Shown: piece by piece, positions 33,620 to 41,448 of the stretch
Position numbering within the stretch: the first letter of the stretch is position 1
Layout: every line of letters begins with the position of its first letter
IMG/VR virus record: IMGVR_UViG_3300044796_000658
Coordinates: 110,701-174,700 of that record
Length of the DNA: 64,000 bases
DNA from: a virus
Reading direction: 5' to 3' (one strand)
The notes under the pieces: model-generated
What the model was told of the DNA's origin: nothing
The model's input: only the letters and a program-made list of their open reading frames with translations
Database searches by the model: none
Program-made: the position numbers and the translations under genes

Positions 33620-33848
33620 ACTCTACGAAATTTGGCGAATTGATCTTAGTGATCGAGCGTCTTATGCGTGGGGCAAGTACACTAATAAGGAATTTCCGCT
33701 GATAGAGGTTATTGGTGTCATTCATTTGATGAGAGAAGAAATCCGTTCAATGGATTTGGAAAAACTCACAGCGAAGTGCAAGTATTTGAATGAATGCGGT
33801 TGTGAAGATGAACGTTACGAAATTCGTGAAGTGCCTTACGATCTATGA
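33612..33848 (+). CDS. Unknown protein (78 aa)
   Basis: 78 residues from the ATG at 33612, overlapping the previous stop by 8 bases. MPKLYEIWRIDLSDRASYAW then a helical middle and an acidic, Cys-containing end (NECGCEDERYE). No family recognised. It overlaps the next gene by 4 bases. Confidence 0.6.
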   Translation: MPKLYEIWRIDLSDRASYAWGKYTNKEFPLIEVIGVIHLMREEIRSMDLEKLTAKCKYLNECGCEDERYEIREVPYDL

Positions 33849-34294
33849 CACAAGGAGTGTTTATCGTGAATATTAACGAAAAGATACTTGCCGCAAGACA
33901 AAGGCTTGAAAACGCCAAGTCGGAAGTATTATCTGCCAAAGTAGCATTAGCCAAGTGTTACAAGGATCGCTATTCGGACGGAAAATTCTGTCTTATTAGA
34001 GGTACGCAGACGGTTACTGTAGGCGAATGGCCCAATCAGAAATATAGCACCCAAGACGTTTATTACGTTTTGGTGGAAGATTCGCCAACGCATAAATTCA
34101 TTTGTTATAAAATGGATAATAAGGGTATTACTCGTCTAACTCGATATCCGTGGACTTCGAGACACAGCAGAAAACTCACCGCTTATGATTCTTACGAGAA
34201 GTTGATAATTGGTGCTGATCGCCTTAAGATGCCAGTTGAACTTATCAACGAATTCATTGACGAATACAAAAAACCGGGGAGTCGTCGTGGATAA
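33845..34294 (+). CDS. Unknown protein (149 aa or 142 aa)
   Basis: 149 residues from an ATG at 33845 (ATGA overlap), or 142 from a GTG at 33866 that has AAGGAG at proper spacing, which I find more likely for initiation. Residues 10-40 are a basic helix; then YVLVEDSPTHKFICYKMDN and a basic RHSRKLTAYDSYEKL. Family unknown. Confidence 0.6.
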   Translation: MTQGVFIVNINEKILAARQRLENAKSEVLSAKVALAKCYKDRYSDGKFCLIRGTQTVTVGEWPNQKYSTQDVYYVLVEDSPTHKFICYKMDNKGITRLTRYPWTSRHSRKLTAYDSYEKLIIGADRLKMPVELINEFIDEYKKPGSRRG

Positions 34295-34577
34295 CGAAAC
34301 TTTGAAAGAAGCCAAACGCATCAATAAGAATTACGATGCGAAGTTGCGGCGAATGACAATTAAGACTCGCAATGGTGAAAAAGATGCAGCCCTCAATTTC
34401 ATCAAATTGCTTACTGAACAAGCTCTTGCTTTGAAGGCGATTGGTTATTGGGTGAACGATGACGGCAAATTGGAAAAAATAACAGAAAAAAGCAGGTTAA
34501 CCAAGCTGACTGAAATCAGAGAAAAGCACGGCGACCCAACGGATGCCGTAAAGTTCCTCAAGAGTTTAATGTCATGA
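34287..34577 (+). CDS. Small basic helical protein (96 aa, GTG start)
   Basis: 96 residues from a GTG at 34287 with GGGGAG upstream. It reads VDNETLKEAKRINKNYDAKL and continues Lys-rich. It overlaps the previous stop by 8 bases and the following membrane protein start by 4. Family unknown. Confidence 0.6.
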   Translation: MDNETLKEAKRINKNYDAKLRRMTIKTRNGEKDAALNFIKLLTEQALALKAIGYWVNDDGKLEKITEKSRLTKLTEIREKHGDPTDAVKFLKSLMS

Positions 34578-34750
34578 AAATTTGGCCATTTATTCGAGCA
34601 ATTGCATTCGTCGCCGTTTCAGCATACATTGGAATGGTTTGGCTTGCTGGAATTGGTTACGGATGGCACGGAGCGGTATGCGGTGGCATATTTAGCATTT
34701 TAATGCTAATCTGGGCGTACAACATCACAAAGCGATCTAAAGGAACATAA
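34574..34750 (+). CDS. Small two-helix membrane protein (58 aa)
   Basis: 58 residues: MKIWPFIRAIAFVAVSAYIG, then WLAGIGYGWHG and GGIFSILMLIWAYN before a basic end KRSKGT. Two transmembrane helices. The ATG overlaps the previous stop as ATGA, so translation is coupled. Function unknown. Confidence 0.66.
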   Translation: MKIWPFIRAIAFVAVSAYIGMVWLAGIGYGWHGAVCGGIFSILMLIWAYNITKRSKGT

Positions 34751-34751
34751 G

Positions 34752-35372
34752 ATGTTTTGCCTTCAACGTTTTTCACAATTGTCCGTTACAGAAGGCGACT
34801 TGTATTTAACGAACTACAACCTTGACAAGTTGAAGGCAATGAATTTGTCACCTTGTCGATGGGCCGAAAGTACTGACATTGTTTTGATGCCGGGTTTTGG
34901 TAGCGGTACACTTCGTCTTGGTGAGCATGAGTTCAAAATTACTTATGCTTGGTTAGGTGGTACTGCCGAAGATTCAAAAGATAAATTCAAGGCCAGATCA
35001 TATACCGTTCGTGTTTCCGGTACAAACGTTAAGGAATCCTTCAATCAATTGATGAAACAGATTATTGCGGATGAGAACGACGGCAAGTTGTATTGGGATA
35101 TGCCTATCAAGCAATACATGAAAGAAAAATTGTGTTGTAAAAATATGCGACAATATCGCAAAGACGCATACGAGAGTCGGGAAAGGTTAATCAAGCTGTT
35201 GGAAGCCAAAGACAGTACATTGTCTCCTAAATTCCGTTCCGTTATGAAAAGATTAGTTCATACAGACGAACAGCTTGAGCAGGACATTCTTGAGTTTCAA
35301 CAGGAACTCAAAGCAGGTGGTACTCGCAAAATTTATTACAAGATGAACAACCTCGATAGAATAGGGAGTTGA
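34752..35372 (+). CDS. Unknown protein (206 aa)
   Basis: 206 residues starting 1 base after the membrane protein stop. The N-terminal half is beta-rich (GTLRLGEHEFKITYAWLGG; SYTVRVSGTNVKESF) and the C-terminal half is a charged helix (LEAKDSTLSPKFRSVMKRL; EQDILEFQQELKAGG). No family recognised. Confidence 0.62.
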   Translation: MFCLQRFSQLSVTEGDLYLTNYNLDKLKAMNLSPCRWAESTDIVLMPGFGSGTLRLGEHEFKITYAWLGGTAEDSKDKFKARSYTVRVSGTNVKESFNQLMKQIIADENDGKLYWDMPIKQYMKEKLCCKNMRQYRKDAYESRERLIKLLEAKDSTLSPKFRSVMKRLVHTDEQLEQDILEFQQELKAGGTRKIYYKMNNLDRIGS

Positions 35373-35375
35373 TCT

Positions 35376-35699
35376 ATGCGTGGGCCAAACTTTAACGCTG
35401 ACCACAATGCCGTAGAAACACAGGCAAACGGTGAAACACGTACAGTACGCAGTTTGCCCAAAGGAACGCCGTCCAACTGGCTTAAGCCCTCAAGGTTTAA
35501 GGCCGGTGATCGTGTTTCTTATACTTGGCATCCAGATTTGGCGTTAGCGTGGATCACTGGCACCATTTATCAGGTCATTTATTCGCACATATCAGGTTAT
35601 CAGTATTTGATTCAACGAGAAGGAACAAACCGCAATGCTTTGTACGGAAGGGATACCGTTAACGATAGCAATCCTACGTTAAAGTTGGCAAACTCATGA
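35376..35699 (+). CDS. Unknown protein with SH3-like barrel pattern (107 aa)
   Basis: 107 residues. A polar N-terminus is followed by FKAGDRVSYTWHPDLALAWI then TGTIYQVI and YQYLIQREGTN, the strand order of an SH3- or Tudor-like barrel. It overlaps the next gene start by 4 bases. Role unknown. Confidence 0.58.
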   Translation: MRGPNFNADHNAVETQANGETRTVRSLPKGTPSNWLKPSRFKAGDRVSYTWHPDLALAWITGTIYQVIYSHISGYQYLIQREGTNRNALYGRDTVNDSNPTLKLANS

Positions 35700-35965
35700 A
35701 CTTTCCTTTGCAAATTGACTCACCAGAAGATGAATTGGCCAAAGCGATTGCCAATGATTTAGTCATTGACGGTATCAATGGTATGTTAGCTTTGCCTTTA
35801 GCTATCAAGTTAATGGCAATCATTGATGAAGCCCATACTGATCCATTGATTGGTGTTAAGAAAATCAAAGAACAACGAAAACAATCCGACCAATGGTGGG
35901 TTGACAACTGGCCAAAAACTAAAAACGCACGACAAGCAAAAAAGAGACTCAATGCAAAACTATGA
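35696..35965 (+). CDS. Unknown helical protein (89 aa)
   Basis: 89 residues, starts MNFPLQIDSPEDELAKAIAN, mainly helical with a basic end (KTKNARQAKKRLNAKL). It overlaps the next gene by 14 bases. No family recognised. Confidence 0.58.
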   Translation: MNFPLQIDSPEDELAKAIANDLVIDGINGMLALPLAIKLMAIIDEAHTDPLIGVKKIKEQRKQSDQWWVDNWPKTKNARQAKKRLNAKL

Positions 35966-36170
35966 ACTTGAAAGCAGTGAACTATTTCTCGATAATGAGA
36001 AGGTTGTTAATGATGGAACATTAACGTCTTTGGAATTGGCAACCCTTTATTCTCTTTTTGATAAATGGGTTAACTTGCCAACAAGATTTAAAAGACGAGC
36101 TCATATGCAATTGGCCGCAATGGACATTAGCAAAAAACTATGGGAGGAAGTCCGTGAACTTGGAGTATAA
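35952..36170 (+). CDS. Unknown protein (72 aa)
   Basis: 72 residues from the ATG at 35952: MQNYELESSELFLDNEKVVN, then a helix LTSLELATLYSLFDKWVNL and a basic stretch. It overlaps the hotdog gene start by 17 bases, and its last codons supply that gene's ribosome site. Confidence 0.55.
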   Translation: MQNYELESSELFLDNEKVVNDGTLTSLELATLYSLFDKWVNLPTRFKRRAHMQLAAMDISKKLWEEVRELGV

Positions 36171-36537
36171 CAATAGTTTCATTGTCATGCCGACGGATTG
36201 TAACTACCACCTTACAATGATCTTCGGCGGCGCATTCATGGCACAACTTGATTTGTGTGCTGCTGCTTGCGTTACAAGGTTTCTCCACGACTCCGAATGC
36301 GACTCGGCAGTTACGTACAGAATAAATAATCTCGTTTTTCATGGTGCTGCCATGATTGGCGATATTGTTTTTATGTACGCAAAGATTACACAGGTCAGAA
36401 CCCACGCAATTGTCGTTAACATTGAAGCATTCCGTGAAAAGCGGGACGGCCCAAAGCGTGATAAGGTTGCCGATGCAGAATTCGTGTTTGTTTCCCGTAA
36501 GGGCGACAAAGTACACCCACACGGAATGAAACTGTGA
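36154..36537 (+). CDS. Hotdog-fold acyl-CoA thioesterase-like protein
   Basis: 127 residues from a GTG at 36154 with GGGAGG just upstream. MPTDCNYHLTMIFGGAFMAQ then LDLCAAACVTRF is the D.N....FGG.lm..mD.....a segment of YciA/BACH-type thioesterases, and VFHGAAMIGDIVFMYAKITQ is the F..p...GD.v...a.v segment. Length fits a single hotdog domain that dimerises. The paralogue at 10421 has a signal peptide; this one is cytoplasmic. Catalytic competence cannot be judged by eye. Confidence 0.7.
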   Translation: MNLEYNNSFIVMPTDCNYHLTMIFGGAFMAQLDLCAAACVTRFLHDSECDSAVTYRINNLVFHGAAMIGDIVFMYAKITQVRTHAIVVNIEAFREKRDGPKRDKVADAEFVFVSRKGDKVHPHGMKL

Positions 36538-36713
36538 AAACTACAATCGCAGATTGTTTTTGTGGGTTTGCAATTAGCTTTGCTGGAGCAATGACTGGCG
36601 CTTCCGTTTCTTCTGTATTTAATATTCCCGATTTGTGCGGATTCATGATCGGTGGCATCATTGGATTTTTCATCTGGTGTCTCATCGAAATCTATAAGAG
36701 GGTATTCCCATGA
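36534..36713 (+). CDS. Small membrane protein (59 aa, GTG start)
   Basis: 59 residues from a GTG that overlaps the hotdog stop (GTGA). It reads VKTTIADCFCGFAISFAGAM and then GFMIGGIIGFFIWCLIEIYK. Two Gly-rich hydrophobic segments form a membrane hairpin. Its stop overlaps the next ATG as ATGA. Confidence 0.6.
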   Translation: MKTTIADCFCGFAISFAGAMTGASVSSVFNIPDLCGFMIGGIIGFFIWCLIEIYKRVFP

Positions 36714-36889
36714 CAGGTTATGATGGTTTAAGGATCATGGTAACGTCATTTGGCGGTGCTGTTATAGGCTGCGCAATATGTGACTCCCTAATCGCTGGTG
36801 TGATTGGATGTTTTTTCGGAACCTACATTGGTTACATGAGTTGGCATCACAGAACACAAGAAAAGGTTAATAATGGAAATCAAAAGTAA
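36710..36889 (+). CDS. Small membrane protein (59 aa)
   Basis: 59 residues: MTGYDGLRIMVTSFGGAVIG, then SLIAGVIGCFFGTYIGYMSW and a polar tail. Same length and Gly-rich two-helix plan as its upstream neighbour, so the two may be diverged duplicates. It overlaps the next gene by 17 bases. Confidence 0.6.
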   Translation: MTGYDGLRIMVTSFGGAVIGCAICDSLIAGVIGCFFGTYIGYMSWHHRTQEKVNNGNQK

Positions 36890-37127
36890 TATGGGCAATT
36901 TCGGTGCCCACGTACATAATGGCGGTATCTACGGTAAAATCACCGCAGAGAAACCACATGATAGCGAACACTTTAATTATGAATTTGAAATTGGTGTGAG
37001 TAATTTTGCGTGTCTCACAAATACAACATTCAATCTACAAGATCGTGAGCTTGTAGAAGAGATGATTGCTGCGTTAACAAATACTCTTAACCACATGAAA
37101 TCTCACAATATTGCTGAGTACATTTAG
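36873..37127 (+). CDS. Unknown protein (84 aa)
   Basis: 84 residues: MEIKSNMGNFGAHVHNGGIY, a beta segment FNYEFEIGVSNFACLT and a C-terminal helix. No family recognised. Its start lies inside the end of the previous membrane protein gene. Confidence 0.55.
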   Translation: MEIKSNMGNFGAHVHNGGIYGKITAEKPHDSEHFNYEFEIGVSNFACLTNTTFNLQDRELVEEMIAALTNTLNHMKSHNIAEYI

Positions 37128-37136
37128 GAGTTTGAT

Positions 37137-37442
37137 ATGGATGGTTGTTATAGAAACGGCGAATTGATTACCGCCGGAAGAATGGAAGATGAACCTTGGT
37201 ATTCAAACTATCAGGGTGTTATGGAAGTCATGAGTTGCGGCCCAACTAAAGATCATGAGAATTTTTACGAAGAATTACCCGATGGTCTCGAAAGAGCATT
37301 GGTTGATTGTAAGGCGTACCTCTACGAAGCACCAAATATGCCTTCTGATGAAGTATTAACTAAGTGGATTGAGAGCAGTTGGTTAAATCAAGAGGCTCTT
37401 CAGCAACTCAAAGCGATACTCAATCACCCTTTTCCAGCCTAA
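37137..37442 (+). CDS. Unknown acidic protein (101 aa)
   Basis: 101 residues, acidic (MDGCYRNGELITAGRMEDEP; NFYEELPDGLERALVDC). It has GAGTTTG upstream and ends directly against the tail of the minus-strand HNH-cupin gene. No family recognised. Confidence 0.6.
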   Translation: MDGCYRNGELITAGRMEDEPWYSNYQGVMEVMSCGPTKDHENFYEELPDGLERALVDCKAYLYEAPNMPSDEVLTKWIESSWLNQEALQQLKAILNHPFPA

Positions 37443-38681
37443 CTATGGATTTTTGCAATCTAAAAGCGAAGGATAATCTTTATGACTATCTTCAATAAAA
37501 GATTGTGTAGACACCTCAGTTAAAATACTGTTTTTTCTGGCATAGATTTGATGAACGACCTTGCGATCAACTTCAAGTTTGCCGCCCTCTTCAAGTACCA
37601 TATATTCTTGTGTATCATCGATGTCGGTTAGTATAACTTCAAACTCGCCAACCAAACAATGCCAAGCTTCTTTTTTGATGGTGTGATAGTGATTACTGAA
37701 ATATTGATCTTTAAAAAATATCAAATATTTTAAACAATAATCACTATGGTTTGCTATATGAACTTCCAATCCCCATGTTTTTTTAACAAGAGTAGAAGAT
37801 GACAAAGTAACGGCAAATAAGGTTCGCCAAAAATGTCTATCTTTGCTATTGGTAAAAGAATGACAACGACGACAAAGTGGTACTAAATTTTTATCACAAC
37901 AATTATTTTTATCGTAATCGATATGGTGAACACTCATGTTTTCACCATTGTCATCTTTTGTTTTTCCACAAATAAAACAAAGATTGTTAAATTTTTCACG
38001 ACAATCTTGTGCCGCTTTCTTGAATTCTTTGGGATAAAGAATGGGTGCTGTTTGTCCTTCATTTGAACTTTGATTGCCACGCCAACATTCAAGTGAACAA
38101 AATTTTCTAATAGACCCCGGACTCATTCCGTTGCGTGAATAAGAAAACATTTTTTGGCAACCTAAGCAAACACAAGACTCTCTCGGCGTCCAATTGGGAT
38201 TATTTTCACCAATCCTAATTTTACTCATGTAAATGCTGTTACATTCGTTCGAGCAAAATTTTTGAGAGCCATAATGTGAAAAATTTTTATGACATTCTTG
38301 GCATTCTGATAATTGTTTTATAGATTCTGGTCTGACTATGGATTTAGATTGACAAGATCGTGAACAATATAGTTGCCCTCTTTGACCATAAGGCACTTCG
38401 AAATTTTCACTACAACAATTGCAACTAATAGTCAATTTGTTCAATTCATCTTTATTACGACGTGCTGCTGAAGCAGTTTTGATTGCTTCGGTATGAGATT
38501 TTTTGAAATTTTCGTTAACTAAATATTTTTTTTTGTGAATACACAAATTGCATAAGACTTGATTGTGGCATAATTGTGAAGTTTTTGCTGTATCTGTTCT
38601 TCTTAAAAATGAGCAGCCGCATTGTTCACATAAATATTCACTTTTTTTCCGAACTCTAATTGATGCTTCAGTTGTATTCAT
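37443..38681 (-). CDS. Fusion protein: zinc fingers + HNH endonuclease + cupin
   Basis: 412 residues in three parts. Residues 15-200 hold at least five Cys-pair zinc knuckles (CEQCGC, CNLC, CNCC, CQEC, CLGC), each partnered with a C..C or CS..C. Residues 230-280 are an HNH nuclease: CFICG (235-239), VHHIDYDKNN (251-260), NLVPLCRRCH (265-274). Residues 300-400 are a cupin with KTWGLEVHI and ligands H331-x-H333, E338 and H377, resembling sugar-isomerase-type cupins (HYH.....E). It lies on the opposite strand from all neighbours. I infer that a homing endonuclease fused to a resident cupin gene. Whether the cupin part is still made as a separate enzyme is open. Confidence 0.8.
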   Translation of the reverse strand: MNTTEASIRVRKKSEYLCEQCGCSFLRRTDTAKTSQLCHNQVLCNLCIHKKKYLVNENFKKSHTEAIKTASAARRNKDELNKLTISCNCCSENFEVPYGQRGQLYCSRSCQSKSIVRPESIKQLSECQECHKNFSHYGSQKFCSNECNSIYMSKIRIGENNPNWTPRESCVCLGCQKMFSYSRNGMSPGSIRKFCSLECWRGNQSSNEGQTAPILYPKEFKKAAQDCREKFNNLCFICGKTKDDNGENMSVHHIDYDKNNCCDKNLVPLCRRCHSFTNSKDRHFWRTLFAVTLSSSTLVKKTWGLEVHIANHSDYCLKYLIFFKDQYFSNHYHTIKKEAWHCLVGEFEVILTDIDDTQEYMVLEEGGKLEVDRKVVHQIYARKNSILTEVSTQSFIEDSHKDYPSLLDCKNP

Positions 38682-38699
38682 ATATTGATAGAGTATAAT
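38672..38699 (+). promoter_or_regulatory. Possible promoter upstream of 38726
   Basis: TTGTAT (38672-38677) and TATAAT (38694-38699) are separated by 16 bases on the plus strand, 26 bases before the next ATG, restarting the plus operon after the minus-strand HNH-cupin gene. Confidence 0.45.
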
Positions 38700-38725
38700 G
38701 TAGGAAATTAACCTCAGAGGTAGTT

Positions 38726-39247
38726 ATGTCAAACCAGTTAAAAATGGACGAACTTATCAGCAACCTCACCAACGATCCAAATGCTCGTAAAGAGTGGTTG
38801 GAAGTGGCGAAACGACTGGAAGCTAAGTATCCACAAGACAAGGCTGTTAAAGAAACCAAGTCGCCCGGCAAAGCCTTAAAAGTAGCTGCCCGCACATCGG
38901 ATGCTGATTGTTGTCGTTTGCTTTATGACGATGGATACTCTCTCTGCTTCACTTCGGAAGGGAATATGTTCATCGAGAATGCCACAGACCAAGCTTCGAA
39001 GAGTGCAAAGACAATTCAGGAAAACTATCCATCAGTATTTCAGACATTCATGGAAAACCACCTTCTCGATCTTGAAGATATGATGTTCGTTGTAAATCAT
39101 ACGGGCTACATGTTCAGTCGTGAGGCAGTTAAGGGTTTTGACAGACATAAGGCAGTTGTTGCTAAATCGGTACAAAAAACCCAATACATTAACAAAGATA
39201 ACAAACGGGCTTTCATGGCCGGTCTTGTTTGTGGGAGACTCGGATAA
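38726..39247 (+). CDS. Unknown protein (173 aa)
   Basis: 173 residues with GAGGTAG upstream. Helical N-terminus (DELISNLTNDPNARKEWLEV; AKRLEAKYPQD), then ADCCRLLYDDGYSLCFTSEG and FMENHLLDLEDMMFVVNHTG. No family recognised. Its stop overlaps the following start as TAATG. Confidence 0.6.
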   Translation: MSNQLKMDELISNLTNDPNARKEWLEVAKRLEAKYPQDKAVKETKSPGKALKVAARTSDADCCRLLYDDGYSLCFTSEGNMFIENATDQASKSAKTIQENYPSVFQTFMENHLLDLEDMMFVVNHTGYMFSREAVKGFDRHKAVVAKSVQKTQYINKDNKRAFMAGLVCGRLG

Positions 39248-39591
39248 TGAGCGGCCCCGGCGAATATGCATTGGACAAAAAAAAGAAAGTTAAGTATTTT
39301 GCTGTAGGGCATAGCCTTGTAGTAAAGAAAACAGCACTTGTTGCCAAACTTGTTGAAGTGAGTGAGGAAAAAGATTCTTATAAGCTTCAATATCCAGATG
39401 GACAATACAAGTGGCACAAGAGAACCGAATGTGTATCTGACTCATTGGTGAGATGTACAGTTTGTAGAGGTATGATAAAAAGCCTCTATAAACGAAATCC
39501 AAAAGGGTGGCTTCAAACTTTCGTTGGCTTGCATGGCAACCCTACCTGTGTAGGAAGTTTTGCTCCAAGTGAAGGATGCCGATTGTTATGA
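39247..39591 (+). CDS. Unknown protein with small Cys motif (114 aa)
   Basis: 114 residues: MSGPGEYALDKKKKVKYFAV, then YKLQYPDGQYKWHKRTECV, VRCTVCRGMIKS and CVGSFAPSEGCRLL. The four Cys could bind zinc. ATGA overlap with the next gene. Family unknown. Confidence 0.58.
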   Translation: MSGPGEYALDKKKKVKYFAVGHSLVVKKTALVAKLVEVSEEKDSYKLQYPDGQYKWHKRTECVSDSLVRCTVCRGMIKSLYKRNPKGWLQTFVGLHGNPTCVGSFAPSEGCRLL

Positions 39592-39821
39592 AAGAAAGAT
39601 CGATTCGTGAAATATTTGGAGTTGACTACTTGTTAAATTCCAATAACTCTACTGGATTCGTTAACTCTTGTGGGCATTGTGGAAATTGGCACCCTAATGC
39701 TGCTTGCCCACGTATCAGAGCCATCGAATATTATCCAGATGGTACTGTCAAAAAAGTAGTGTATCATACAGACAAGAAGAAGCCCGTTAAATCCAAAACC
39801 AAAAACCCATTTGAATTCTAA
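39588..39821 (+). CDS. Small CxxCxxWH-type protein (77 aa)
   Basis: 77 residues from the ATG at 39588. CGHCGNWHPNAACPRIRAIE followed by YYPDGTVKKVVYH is a compact Cys/His motif with a beta hairpin that I recall from many small phage and planctomycete-type proteins; function unknown. The tail is Lys-rich. Confidence 0.62.
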   Translation: MKERSIREIFGVDYLLNSNNSTGFVNSCGHCGNWHPNAACPRIRAIEYYPDGTVKKVVYHTDKKKPVKSKTKNPFEF

Positions 39822-39982
39822 TGCTGATACTTGCTATTATTTTATATATTGCCGGTGCCTTAGTAACGATATTGTGTGATTATTGGGAAGATGTGCCAGA
39901 TCGTGGCGCTCATCCCATTTGCTATTTGGGCGTTTTGATGATGTTTATTGCCATTGCTTTAATGATCGTAGACATTCAATAA
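39821..39982 (+). CDS. Small two-helix membrane protein (53 aa)
   Basis: 53 residues: MLILAIILYIAGALVTILCD, short acidic loop, then ICYLGVLMMFIAIALMIVDI. Two transmembrane helices. TAATG overlap with the upstream gene. Confidence 0.62.
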   Translation: MLILAIILYIAGALVTILCDYWEDVPDRGAHPICYLGVLMMFIAIALMIVDIQ

Positions 39983-39998
39983 TCCATTTGAGTTAATT

Positions 39999-40394
39999 AT
40001 GAAATATCCCCACGCCCCATATAGACCAGTACCACCCGTAAAGACGAAAACAGTTAATCACGGCTCTGAAGTGATTTATACTGGCGATCTTTTTGCTCTT
40101 GATCAAATACCAAGCAGTGCTACCCATATGAAATTTGACAGGGGCGATGACAGTTACGATGGTTGTCAAGAAGTTCGTTTTATTGAACAAGTTAATTTGA
40201 GCGAAGAAGAGATAGCCAAAGATACCGCTGCTTACGAAAAGAAATTAAAGAAGTACGAAAAAGATTTAGCTAAATTCAATTCGGATTTGAAATCTTATAA
40301 CGAAAACGCCAAAAACAGAAAACTGGAACAACAAAGAAAACAATATCTCAGACTCAAGAAGAAGTTTGAGAATATTGACGAAATAAAAAGTTAG
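39999..40394 (+). CDS. Unknown protein with C-terminal coiled coil (131 aa)
   Basis: 131 residues. Residues 1-60 are Pro-rich then beta-like (IPSSATHMKFDRGDDSYDG). Residues 70-131 form a long charged helix (KKLKKYEKDLAKFNSDLKSY). It converges on the M4 peptidase gene, overlapping its stop by 4 bases. Confidence 0.62.
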   Translation: MKYPHAPYRPVPPVKTKTVNHGSEVIYTGDLFALDQIPSSATHMKFDRGDDSYDGCQEVRFIEQVNLSEEEIAKDTAAYEKKLKKYEKDLAKFNSDLKSYNENAKNRKLEQQRKQYLRLKKKFENIDEIKS

Positions 40395-41407
40395 ATAACG
40401 CCGACTTTTTTCCAAGCCTTGTTGAATGCATTGGTTTCCGGACCGGGGCCGAACAATTTGCGACTGACCTTTAACGTCAGATCGGCAAAATCTTGGAAAG
40501 TTGTATTAGGATCTGAAAGCCTGCGAGTTAAGGTGTTATACCAGACTCTACCCGCTTTCTCCCAAGCATTGCCCCCAATATCCACGGCAGCAAGATAAAA
40601 TGCGTGCGAAGGAATACCACAATTCATGTGAATTCCACCGTTATCATCAGTTGTATTGACGTAGTCCTTCATATCAGCAACACACGGATCTTTGCCCAAT
40701 ACTTTATCATCGTAAGCTGTACCGGGTGCTTTGAGACTTCGGATACCAACACCATTGACTTTTTTAGTGAATAAGCCTGCTCCAATAATCCATTCGGCTT
40801 GATCTGCTGTTTGTTTGTGCTTATACTGTAATGACAAGCTTCCGAATACGTCAGAAATGGCTTCATTCATAGCGCCGGGTTGATCGTGGTAACCTAACTG
40901 AAGAATCGAACCAGTAACGCCGTGAGTCATTTCATGGCCGATAACTTCAAGACACTTGGTAAATCTTAAAAAGATTTTTCCATCACCGTCACCAAAAACC
41001 ATGCGTTCGCCATTCCAGAAAGCATTGTTAAAGTTTTTGCCGAAGTGAACGGTGCTAAATAACTTCATCCCGTTTCCATCGAGTGAATTGCGGTTGTAAG
41101 CACCAAGATAAAAGTCGTAAACGTCGCCTGTGTGTTCGTATGCTTCATCTACTGATTTGTCGCCATCTGGTGCTTGGCCTTCTTTGCGACTAACTTGACC
41201 AATGAGGTTTTGTGTGTGATCAGCACTTTGAATAACTCGGAATTTGCCACTGTCTCTTTTACCGAGATTGTAACGACCGAGAATTTCCCGGTGTCCACGA
41301 ATTCTTTCACTGGAAGTCAAAGTGGCTAATGCCCAATGTTTTTGATCGTTTTCACCGTGGTTAACGATGTGTTTCAAGATATGAGGCGGCAAGATATAAT
41401 TAAGCAT
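40391..41407 (-). CDS. Thermolysin-like (M4 family) metallopeptidase
   Basis: 338 residues. HEMTH at 158-162 gives two zinc ligands and the catalytic Glu; AMNEAISDVFGSL supplies the third ligand Glu182; GGIHMNCGIPSHAFYLA carries the catalytic-site His of the family. The N-terminus (YILPPHILKHIVNHG) matches the short pro-region of the protealysin-like branch, and there is no signal peptide. Such enzymes act in the cytoplasm or leave by lysis. It is an isolated minus-strand gene with plus-strand neighbours, so probably a transferred unit. Confidence 0.9.
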   Translation of the reverse strand: MLNYILPPHILKHIVNHGENDQKHWALATLTSSERIRGHREILGRYNLGKRDSGKFRVIQSADHTQNLIGQVSRKEGQAPDGDKSVDEAYEHTGDVYDFYLGAYNRNSLDGNGMKLFSTVHFGKNFNNAFWNGERMVFGDGDGKIFLRFTKCLEVIGHEMTHGVTGSILQLGYHDQPGAMNEAISDVFGSLSLQYKHKQTADQAEWIIGAGLFTKKVNGVGIRSLKAPGTAYDDKVLGKDPCVADMKDYVNTTDDNGGIHMNCGIPSHAFYLAAVDIGGNAWEKAGRVWYNTLTRRLSDPNTTFQDFADLTLKVSRKLFGPGPETNAFNKAWKKVGVI

Positions 41408-41448
41408 AACGATATTTAGAAGAACATTTTCATTTTAAGGAATTTGAG

